DNA from: an uncultured Paracoccaceae bacterium
GTDB taxonomy: Bacteria > Pseudomonadota > Alphaproteobacteria > Rhodobacterales > Rhodobacteraceae
Assembly: GCA_938005545.1 (NCBI GenBank)
Contig: CALKXV010000023.1
Span: 1 to 64,000, forward strand
Reading direction: 5' to 3'
Length of the DNA: 64,000 nt
This document shows positions 15,237 to 22,517 of the stretch, one piece after another; the stretch's first letter is position 1; every line of letters starts with the position of its first letter. The notes under the pieces are model-generated. The model worked only from the letters and a program-made list of their open reading frames with translations. It did no database searches and was not told the DNA's origin. Made by a program: the position numbers and the translations under genes.

Positions 15237-17039
15237 GTGAAACATCAGATGTCCCTTTTGGCAGTATGCGTTGGCCTTGCCATATCAGCGCCAGCCCAAG
15301 CTCAAAACGCGGCTGACGCCGTCGCCCCGGAGGCGGACAGTGAACTTGGAACAACATTTCCAAATCTTTCCGACGCAGGACGCGCGGCCTTGGCCAAAAA
15401 GCGCGCGGGCGAACCGGTTGTTGCAGACGATTGGATGATTGCGGCGGCTAATCCCCTGGCGGTGGACGCCGGGGCCGATGTTTTGCGCGCGGGCGGCACG
15501 GCAGCGGACGCCATGGTGGCGGTGCAATCTGTTCTTGGGCTGGTCGAGCCGCAATCCTCGGGTCTTGGGGGCGGCGCATTTCTGGTTTGGTTTGATGCCG
15601 AAAGCGGAGAGTTGACGACATTGGACGGGCGCGAAACAGCGCCGATGGCCGTAACGCCAACAGTGTTCCAAGATGAGAACGGCGAGCCGCTGAAATTCTT
15701 CGATGCCGTGGTTGGCGGGCTTTCGGTTGGCGTACCGGGAACACCGAGACTGATGGAAGAGGCTCACCGCAGATGGGGGCGCGCGAATTGGGGTGGCCTT
15801 TTCGATGCGGCTATTTCTTATGCGGATCAAGGGTTTGTGGTCTCCGAACGGATGGCGGGATCGATTGAACGGGATGCGGAACGTTTGGGCCGTTTTGGGC
15901 CAACAGCGGCGTATTTTGTGCCGAATGGTGTGCCGCTCGCTGCGGGGACCACCATCACCAATGAAGATTACGCCGATGTATTGCGCCAGATGGCAGCACA
16001 TGGCGCGGAGGTTATTTACGAAGGGCCAATTGCAGAAGACATCGTGAGTACGGTTCGGAACGCCCAAGGGAACCCGGGGTTGATGGCGATGGACGATCTT
16101 GCCGCGTATCGCGTGATCGAACGGCCCGCCGTGTGTGCCGAATATCGACGAGCGGACGTCTGTGGCATGGGCCCGCCGTCATCGGGTGCTTTGACGGTCG
16201 GGCAAATTCTGGGAATGGCGGAACGATTCGACCTGGCATCCTTGGGTGCGGGTAACGTGGAAAGTTGGCGCATTATTGGCGACGCCTCGCGATTGGCTTT
16301 TGCGGACCGCGGGCGTTACATGGCCGACAGTGACTTTGTTCCGATGCCGACCAAGGGTTTGGTTGATCCGGCATATCTGTCTGGACGCGCCGAGTTTATC
16401 GAGTTCGGGAGCAGGGCGCTGGAAACGGTTTCGCCCGGCAGGCCTGCCTGGGATCATGCGATGCTTTGGGCTGATGATCAGTCCATCGAACTTCCGTCGA
16501 CCAGTCACATCTCAATCGTCGATGCCTATGGAAACGCGCTTTCTATGACGACCACGATTGAAAACGGTTTTGGCAGTCGTTTGTTTGTGCGCGGGTTTCT
16601 TTTGAACAATGAGCTGACCGATTTCAGTTTCCGAACCCATGTCGATGGCGTGCCAATTGCCAATCGCATCGAACCCGGAAAACGTCCGCGGTCTTCCATG
16701 GCTCCGACGATTGTGATGCAAGATGGCAAGCCGATCCTTGTGATTGGCAGCCCCGGCGGCAGTCGGATTATTGGCTATGTGGCCCAAGCGATTATTGCGC
16801 ACTTGGATTGGGGGATGGATGTGCAGGAGGCAGTTTCCATGCCGCATCTGGTCAACCGGTTTGGCACCTATGACGTGGAAGAAGGCACAACGGCCGAAGA
16901 CCAAAGCGCTGCTTTGACCAGATTGGGGTACGAGGTGAACGCGCGCGGTCTGAATTCTGGTTTGCACGCAATTTCCGTTGGAAATCAGCTTTCTGGCGGT
17001 GCTGATCCGCGTCGGGAAGGGATTGCCTTGGGCGAATAA
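15237..17039 (+). CDS. ggt: gamma-glutamyltransferase
   Basis: A 600-residue periplasmic Ntn-hydrolase precursor starting at GTG 15237 (AAAGGAGA 7 bp upstream) with signal peptide KHQMSLLAVCVGLAISAPAQA. It transfers or hydrolyses gamma-glutamyl groups, for example from glutathione. The large subunit carries ANPLAVDAGADVLRAGGTAADA and GLGGGAF...LDGRETAP. The small subunit begins at Thr422 within STSHISIVD, the autoprocessing nucleophile; the usual TTH is TSH here. PRSSMAPTIV and GSPGGSRI form the binding pocket. A terminator follows 25 bp after the stop. Identification is secure; the physiological substrate is not known. Confidence 0.95.
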   Translation: MKHQMSLLAVCVGLAISAPAQAQNAADAVAPEADSELGTTFPNLSDAGRAALAKKRAGEPVVADDWMIAAANPLAVDAGADVLRAGGTAADAMVAVQSVLGLVEPQSSGLGGGAFLVWFDAESGELTTLDGRETAPMAVTPTVFQDENGEPLKFFDAVVGGLSVGVPGTPRLMEEAHRRWGRANWGGLFDAAISYADQGFVVSERMAGSIERDAERLGRFGPTAAYFVPNGVPLAAGTTITNEDYADVLRQMAAHGAEVIYEGPIAEDIVSTVRNAQGNPGLMAMDDLAAYRVIERPAVCAEYRRADVCGMGPPSSGALTVGQILGMAERFDLASLGAGNVESWRIIGDASRLAFADRGRYMADSDFVPMPTKGLVDPAYLSGRAEFIEFGSRALETVSPGRPAWDHAMLWADDQSIELPSTSHISIVDAYGNALSMTTTIENGFGSRLFVRGFLLNNELTDFSFRTHVDGVPIANRIEPGKRPRSSMAPTIVMQDGKPILVIGSPGGSRIIGYVAQAIIAHLDWGMDVQEAVSMPHLVNRFGTYDVEEGTTAEDQSAALTRLGYEVNARGLNSGLHAISVGNQLSGGADPRREGIALGE

Positions 17040-17064
17040 TAACACCTTCGGAATACCAATAAAA

Positions 17065-17097
17065 AAGGACGCCAACTTTCGTTGACGTCCTTGTTTT
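17065..17097. terminator. bidirectional terminator between ggt and the PstS-OmpA gene
   Basis: AAGGACGCCAAC (17065-17076) pairs with GTTGACGTCCTT (17081-17092) with one mismatch and a TTTC loop. The plus strand continues GTTTTAGG and the minus strand continues with a T-run (complement of AATAAAA), so it can serve both convergent genes. Confidence 0.88.
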
Positions 17098-17133
17098 AGG
17101 AGCGTGACGCAGGTGTCAGCGTCGCCGCTTTTC

Positions 17134-18732
17134 TTAGGTCGCGGAGTCGTTGGAAATCCATACTTCAACACGACGGTTGATTGCCTTACCACGATCAGAG
17201 GCGTTACAAGCAGACGGTGCAACTTCGCCGAAGCCAGACGCCCGCATTTCGATCTGGTTCAGACGACCAGCCGCAGCTTGACGAACTTCTTCCAGTACAG
17301 AACCGGCGCGGCCAAGCGACAAGCGGCGATTTGCTTCGAAGGTGCCAACGCTGTCTGTAAATCCGACAAAGGTTACTTTCGTTCCCTGTGGTGCGGTTTC
17401 CAGATAGTCGATCAGGCGCTTCAGATCGAGACGGCCACGTTCATCCAACTTGGCTGAACCTGTGCGGAAGCGGAACGTTGTGGACAACCGGTCGTTATCG
17501 GCCATCTCTTCGATCATTTCGCGTACAACGCCGCTTTCGAAGCCAGCATCATAGGCAGCTGCTGCGTTTGTCAAAGCAACGTAGCGATCGTCGTTTTCGT
17601 CTTGACCACGGCGTAGGATACCAAGATCGATGAAGCCCGACTTTCCGATAACGCCGTCAGCAGCAGGGGAAACCACGAAGTCCAAGAAAGATTGGGCCGC
17701 GTCGTCCAGATTGTCTGCCCGGTTGTAAAGATACATCCGACGGTTCAGAGCGTATTCTTCGGTTTTTGCCGAGAAGGCATCAGGCTTGGATGCAATGCCA
17801 CATTCGTTCACAACGGTCACCGGCTTGGCACCGCGCTGGAATGCATACCCAACGTAACCGATGGCATTGCGGTCTAGGTAGACAACGTTGGATGCTGTCT
17901 GGTCATCGCTTGCAATGCCTTGCGGAACAAAGTTGGGCCTTTCTTCTGCATAGAGGTAGTTCATGAAGAAATTATAGCCGCTCGAGTTGTCATTCTGTGC
18001 AATCACGTTGATCGGACGGTTTGGACCACCAACTTGCTGCCAGTTCGAGATATTGCCCGAGAAAATGCCGCGAAGCTGTTCGATCGTCAATTCACTCACA
18101 TCGTTCGAAGGATGTGTGATGACAACCATGCTGTCGATCGCAACGATGTGTTCTTGATTGGGGCTGACCATGTTGCCAGCGCCTTCGGCACGCAGAGCGC
18201 GCGCCTCGTCTTTCGTGATCCGACGCGAAGACATTCCGACTTTGGCAGAACCGCCAAGCAGGGCCGAGAACGCATCGTCGTCGGATGTGGCCGACACAAG
18301 GTACGATCCGATTTCGTCACCGAAGCCACCGTCGCCGATGAGCGTCGCAACTGTTTGGCCGGCTGCGGTGTTGATCAGCTCGGCGTCTGCGTCCAAGGTG
18401 GCCGCAAAGCCGCTCATCAATAGTGGCATCATACCAAGACCGATGGTGTCCGAACCCGCGATGGCGACATCGACTTCAACATCATCCAACTGAGGGCAGG
18501 CAGCACCTTCGCAACGCACGCGGCTTGCGCTGATACGCAGATCGCCCAGGGCGGTACGAATAACATAGTTGTCGTCTTTGAATTCAACAAAGTCACCGAC
18601 GAGGTTCACTGTTCCGTCTGCTGATTTCAGTGTTACCTGGTCTGCAATGGCTGCTGTTGAGACCATAAGCCCCGATGCCAGCGCAACGCAGGTCGCTGAT
18701 GTTTTAAGTTTGTTGAGCAGTCGTGTGTTCAC
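17134..18732 (-). CDS. PstS-like substrate-binding domain fused to OmpA peptidoglycan-binding domain
   Basis: A 532-residue exported protein starting at GTG 18732 (AGGAG 8 bp upstream). After a signal region (TSATCVALASGLMVSTAAIAD) comes an SH3-like/RcsF-type small module (ADGTVNLVGDFVEFKDDNYVIRTALGDLRI), a PstS-type phosphate-binding fold (about residues 100-370: IAGSDTIG, FSGNISNWQQVGGPNRPINVI, NDNSSGYNFFMNYLY, RNAIGYVGYAF) and a C-terminal OmpA domain (FRFRTGSAKLDERGRLDLKRL, VTFVGFTDSVGTFEANRRLSLGRA, GFGEVAPSACN...NRRVEVWI). It could bind a small anion or ligand while tethered to the cell wall. No Pst transporter genes are nearby. It points toward the kinase cluster and may be its periplasmic sensor. 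Confidence 0.88.
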   Translation of the reverse strand: MNTRLLNKLKTSATCVALASGLMVSTAAIADQVTLKSADGTVNLVGDFVEFKDDNYVIRTALGDLRISASRVRCEGAACPQLDDVEVDVAIAGSDTIGLGMMPLLMSGFAATLDADAELINTAAGQTVATLIGDGGFGDEIGSYLVSATSDDDAFSALLGGSAKVGMSSRRITKDEARALRAEGAGNMVSPNQEHIVAIDSMVVITHPSNDVSELTIEQLRGIFSGNISNWQQVGGPNRPINVIAQNDNSSGYNFFMNYLYAEERPNFVPQGIASDDQTASNVVYLDRNAIGYVGYAFQRGAKPVTVVNECGIASKPDAFSAKTEEYALNRRMYLYNRADNLDDAAQSFLDFVVSPAADGVIGKSGFIDLGILRRGQDENDDRYVALTNAAAAYDAGFESGVVREMIEEMADNDRLSTTFRFRTGSAKLDERGRLDLKRLIDYLETAPQGTKVTFVGFTDSVGTFEANRRLSLGRAGSVLEEVRQAAAGRLNQIEMRASGFGEVAPSACNASDRGKAINRRVEVWISNDSAT

Positions 18733-19129
18733 GGGTTCATCTCCTAGATTTCGCGAACTGTTGGACACAACGATCAAAACTGATGAAGCGATTGAACTTC
18801 GATTTGATAGGTGCGCGCCCATAGCCCGTCTCTGATTTCCTGTTGGAAACAAAGCGTGTAAATTGGTACAAATTGTGGTGAAATCTGGTTATTAATTAAA
18901 AATTGTGCGAAACTGAACGAATTATTGAAAGTTGGGCTTAAAATATGTAAGTACTTGATATTGTTTGGATAAAAATAGGAATTTGGACGGCGGTTCGGGT
19001 TTGATTGCGGCTAAGGTGCGACTGTGTTGGTTAAGAATGTGGGCGCGGCTGCGTCATTTGTCCTGTGAACAATCTGGCGAAACACACCCACATGCGAGAC
19101 ATCATTGACTGATCCAACCGCAAGGACGT
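18733..19129. other. 397-bp gap, A/T-rich, between PstS-OmpA and kinase 1
   Basis: Between two minus-strand genes. The part from 18850 to 18990 is strongly A/T-rich (for example GGTTATTAATTAAAAATTG) and probably holds the PstS-OmpA promoter, giving an untranslated leader of up to about 150 bases. No protein-like frame and no consensus -35/-10 pair was identified. Confidence 0.4.
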
Positions 19130-21214
19130 TCAGGAATCTGCGTTAAATTCCATCGTGGCGAGCCACATTTCACCGTTGCGATCCACCGCAAAGCTGAACT
19201 GTGTGGTTCCGCTTTCGATTGCGGTTTCAAGAGCTTCGACAAGGGCTTCTTTGGTGTCGATCATGGCATTGTTCGGCATCATCGCAACAACGGTGTCACC
19301 GGCCTGTAAGACCGATTGATCTTGGCCGACCCCATTTGTTGCAACTGTTTTCCACTGATCGTCTTCCATTGTGGTTTGGAAGGTCATCCCGTTCGAAAGT
19401 ATGGTTTCCTGAAACGTCGGCAGTGTGATTTTCAGGTCCGATTTTTCGCCGGTTTCGGGTGTCTCAATGCCAAGCGTGACTTGAATGGGTTCGCCAACAG
19501 CGAAATTTGGGGTCCCTGTGATGATTTGGCGGGCGTCGCCGATGCTGTCGATTGGGGTGCCGTTGACGGACAAGATACGCAAACCGGGTTGCAAATGGTC
19601 TGCGACAGCACCTTCAACTGAAGCGATCACGGTCGGATCTGCGAATTGAGGAGTCACGTCGAAGTCAACTGTACCTTTGGACGAGATAGGGGCAACGTCT
19701 TGGGCTTCCACCAAAGCAGGGGCAGGGCTGCGGGGGGCCAGCGTTGGACTGGACGCCACAGATTGTTCAGGTGCAACCGCAGCCACCGGTTGAACCGCGG
19801 AATCGCTGGACGACGGTGCATCGATTGCGGCATTTGAGTCCGGGTTGGGAACAAAAACCGGTTGGGTACGGGCCGACTTCTCGAATAGTGCGACGTTTGC
19901 AATCGCATCGGATTTTGGCGCAGCGGATTCGGGTTCCGCTGAGGCAGGCGCAGGTGCCGGTGTAATGGTAGGTACCGCCGCAACAGCAATTTTTGCTGTT
20001 TCTTTGTCGTCGCCGCCAGACATCATGAATATTCCAACACCGAACATGGCCAACAATGCCGCAGTTGCAACGCCAACGTACAACCCGTTGCCGGGACCCT
20101 TTTTTACGGTGGCAGCAATCGAGGCTGCATCCTCCAGGAAAGTGCTTTCAGGGAAAACGGATTGTCTGCGTGACTGACGCTTCGCCGAATGGGAGAGTTG
20201 ATCAGTGTCGAGAGTGGAAGGCTCATCAAATTGCTGTTCGATACTTCCATTGTCGATAGCCAAAGTGGGCCGGGAAACCGCGTTCGAGTCGACAGTCATG
20301 GTGATCATGCTGCGCCACTCAGCGGCACTTTGAAACCGGTTCTTCGGAAAAACATTCAAAGCGTGGTCGATGGCGTCAAGGAACGTATCTGAATACCCGG
20401 TTACCTGTCCTTTGATCGGAACGTAAGGATCATCCTCGCCACCGGCGATGGCCGACAAGCGCGTCTGCGCATTTTTCGGCAATTCTTTAGTCATCACGTG
20501 ATAGAGCGATGCCGCGAATGAATACAGATCGCTGGATGGATATTGCTGGGCGTCTGCGACATAGAATTCCTGAGGCGAATATCCGTCCTTTACAGTTCGC
20601 ACTGCGCCGATGTAACGCGAGTCGGTTGTTTTGATGTCGCGAGCGGCACCAAAGTCGATAAGGACAGGTTCATCGTTTTCGCCAAGCAAGATGTTGTCGG
20701 GGGCAATGTCACAGTGGATGATGCCTTCGCGGTGAATGAAGTCAATCGCATCCAACAGTTTGACAACCATCTTCTCAAGCACTTCGGGCTCGATGAAGTC
20801 AGAGCTTTCGATGATTTCAAGAAGATCGTTCCCTTCAACGAAATCCATTGCGAAATAGGCCGTGTCGTTGTCTTCAAAGACCTGATGAACACTTACGATA
20901 TTCGGGTGCGACAGCCGAGCGATGCTGCGGGCTTCGGCAATAAAAAGATCGACAATGGTACGGAACGTTTGGGCTTGGGTGCGCGAGCGAACTCGAACTG
21001 TCGAATTGCTACGGCTACAGATAGCTTCGGGAAAGCACTCTTTGATGACAACCCGCCGGTGCAGACTGTCCTTGGCCAGGTAGGTTATCCCAAAGCCGCC
21101 GTTGTTCAAAAACTGCTCAATGACGTACTGGTCGCGCAGCAAAGTCGCGCCGGGCTTCAGTTCGTCGTTAAACTCGTCGTCGGGTGTGTCTTGCGTTTCC
21201 AGTTTTGAACTCAT
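19130..21214 (-). CDS. transmembrane Ser/Thr protein kinase with periplasmic PDZ-like tail (kinase 1, non-RD)
   Basis: A 694-residue Hanks-type kinase. Kinase domain about residues 29-310: glycine loop NNGGFGITYLAKD (38-49), ATP lysine K58 (VVIKECF), C-helix E94, catalytic loop HCDIAPDNILL (167-177) with Cys in place of the Arg of HRD, and DFGAAR (187-192). Then comes a linker, one membrane segment (about 378-399), a Pro/Ala-rich spacer and two PDZ-like repeats (about 525-600 and 608-690; first contains LQPGLRILSVNGTPIDSIGDARQII). So the kinase is cytoplasmic and the tail periplasmic. Closely related to the kinase at 22518. It is transcribed away from the rest of the cluster. Targets unknown; the FHA protein is a candidate. 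Confidence 0.93.
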   Translation of the reverse strand: MSSKLETQDTPDDEFNDELKPGATLLRDQYVIEQFLNNGGFGITYLAKDSLHRRVVIKECFPEAICSRSNSTVRVRSRTQAQTFRTIVDLFIAEARSIARLSHPNIVSVHQVFEDNDTAYFAMDFVEGNDLLEIIESSDFIEPEVLEKMVVKLLDAIDFIHREGIIHCDIAPDNILLGENDEPVLIDFGAARDIKTTDSRYIGAVRTVKDGYSPQEFYVADAQQYPSSDLYSFAASLYHVMTKELPKNAQTRLSAIAGGEDDPYVPIKGQVTGYSDTFLDAIDHALNVFPKNRFQSAAEWRSMITMTVDSNAVSRPTLAIDNGSIEQQFDEPSTLDTDQLSHSAKRQSRRQSVFPESTFLEDAASIAATVKKGPGNGLYVGVATAALLAMFGVGIFMMSGGDDKETAKIAVAAVPTITPAPAPASAEPESAAPKSDAIANVALFEKSARTQPVFVPNPDSNAAIDAPSSSDSAVQPVAAVAPEQSVASSPTLAPRSPAPALVEAQDVAPISSKGTVDFDVTPQFADPTVIASVEGAVADHLQPGLRILSVNGTPIDSIGDARQIITGTPNFAVGEPIQVTLGIETPETGEKSDLKITLPTFQETILSNGMTFQTTMEDDQWKTVATNGVGQDQSVLQAGDTVVAMMPNNAMIDTKEALVEALETAIESGTTQFSFAVDRNGEMWLATMEFNADS

Positions 21215-21508
21215 CGTTGAACCACTAAATAATGACCGCGCTGTGCGGATGGATTTGTTTTATTTCAAGAGTAGGAATCGCATTTGATTGTGGCGAATGT
21301 GAGGAAATGTAATTAAATTTTCTGTATTTATGACAAGTCGCTAACGGGGCGTTTCAAGTAAGGTGACGAGGCTCTGGAAGAGCAGGGCGCATTCGCTTCA
21401 CGTCCTCGGGTATTTACCCCGTCTGGGAAACACTCTGTTCATCGCGCAAAACGCGCTTTGTGTTCAAATTGTGTTATAAATCCTTAGTTGGTTGAAGGCG
21501 TGTGTAGA
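21215..21508. other. divergent promoter region between kinase 1 and a periplasmic protein
   Basis: 294 bp with A/T-rich sequence next to kinase 1 (TGTAATTAAATTTTCTGTATTTATGACA) and no coding frame. It should hold promoters for both directions. No palindrome of note was seen. Confidence 0.4.
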
Positions 21509-22072
21509 ATGTTAAAGATTGCTTTTGGTACGGTGCTTGCTTTGGCGGCAGCAAACGCAGCGGTTGCTCAGGATATTGTAACCTGGAAAGAGAACATCCA
21601 AGGCTGGCGGATCGTCGTGGATCGAACGATCGAAGACTCCTGTTTCATCATATCCGAGTTCGAAGACGATGTGCTGCTTCGTTTCCAATTCAACGTGTCA
21701 CAGCAGAATGTTCAGTTCATTGTTGCCAGTCTTCTTTGGGATACTTTGGAGACAGGAGAGGAGTACGATCTGGACGTGACCTTCGGTGAATTTGACACAT
21801 GGTCTGGCGTCGCGACGGGGCATCGGTGGAATGACATATTGCCCAGTCTCGTATTGTCGGTTCCGGTCGAGGATCGGCAGGCCTCTGAATTCATAAAGGA
21901 ATTCACAGAGAAGAGGTCGGTACGAATTGCGCACAATGGATCAGAGATCGCCCATCTTGCATTGTCAGGAACCAACGAAGCCGTGGCGTCGATGTTGGAT
22001 TGCCAAGCGTCGATGTCTCAGGTGAACCACTCAACAGACCCCGATAGCAACCAGTTCGCTGATCCGACCTAG
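21509..22072 (+). CDS. small exported protein of unknown function
   Basis: A 187-residue protein with a signal peptide (MLKIAFGTVLALAAANAAVA) cut before QDIVTWKE. GAAGG lies 11 bp upstream of the ATG at 21509. The mature domain has a beta-rich pattern with repeated acidic/aromatic strands (WRIVVDRTIEDSCFIISEFEDDVLLRFQF) and one Cys pair (CFI...DCQ), suggesting a disulfide-bonded periplasmic domain. It lies between the two kinases and ends 445 bp before kinase 2. I do not recognise the family; it could be a ligand or partner for the PDZ tails, but only the location suggests this. Confidence 0.65.
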   Translation: MLKIAFGTVLALAAANAAVAQDIVTWKENIQGWRIVVDRTIEDSCFIISEFEDDVLLRFQFNVSQQNVQFIVASLLWDTLETGEEYDLDVTFGEFDTWSGVATGHRWNDILPSLVLSVPVEDRQASEFIKEFTEKRSVRIAHNGSEIAHLALSGTNEAVASMLDCQASMSQVNHSTDPDSNQFADPT

Positions 22073-22517
22073 CTGATTAGAACTTCGTAAGCCGCCTAGC
22101 GGTCCAAGAAGGTGGGTGCGGTCGGTTAGCGGACGTCGTCCATTTTCTACACTTTGGATCGCAAGGTGTGTGCCAGTCTATATAGTCGAGGCCGGGCGAC
22201 GCCATGCAAACGTCATGCCCGGCGGTTCTGGCTTTACGTCCATGAACGTTTTTAGCCTGTGCTGTAGCATGGGTTGGGATAAATACACCGAAAACCGGAA
22301 GAGATGTGCCCAAGTTCGGGCCAAAAATCGTATCTAATCCGTGAACAATGGCTTCAGAAATCTGCGGATCAATTCCAAATTCGGGAAATTCTTTGTCAGG
22401 AATACGGCGAAACGCCACACATTCTTCCATGGTTCAACAATGATTAACCTTAAAAGCGACTAATTTTCCCGCGAGATAGCTAGGGAAAGAGTGCGAAACG
22501 TTTGTGAGGTTGGGGCA
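22073..22517. other. 445-bp gap before kinase 2, possible gene remnant
   Basis: A minus-strand frame (22077-22430, 117 residues, beginning MEECVAFRRIPDKEFPEFG) has a protein-like first third but a degenerate rest (IDWHTPCDPKCRKWTTSANRP), with no ribosome site; it may be a remnant of a gene or repeat. A GCCGGGC/GCCCGGC hairpin lies near 22191-22221. The kinase-2 promoter should lie at the right end, in the A/T-rich part around 22440-22480. Confidence 0.35.

Noticed and set aside
17134-18732. Ordinary phosphate transporter component PstS
   Set aside because: Extra OmpA domain and absence of pstC, pstA, pstB argue for a receptor and not a transporter part.
22077-22430. 117-residue minus-strand frame before kinase 2
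   Set aside because: No ribosome site and a degenerate C-terminal two-thirds; kept only as a comment on the gap.
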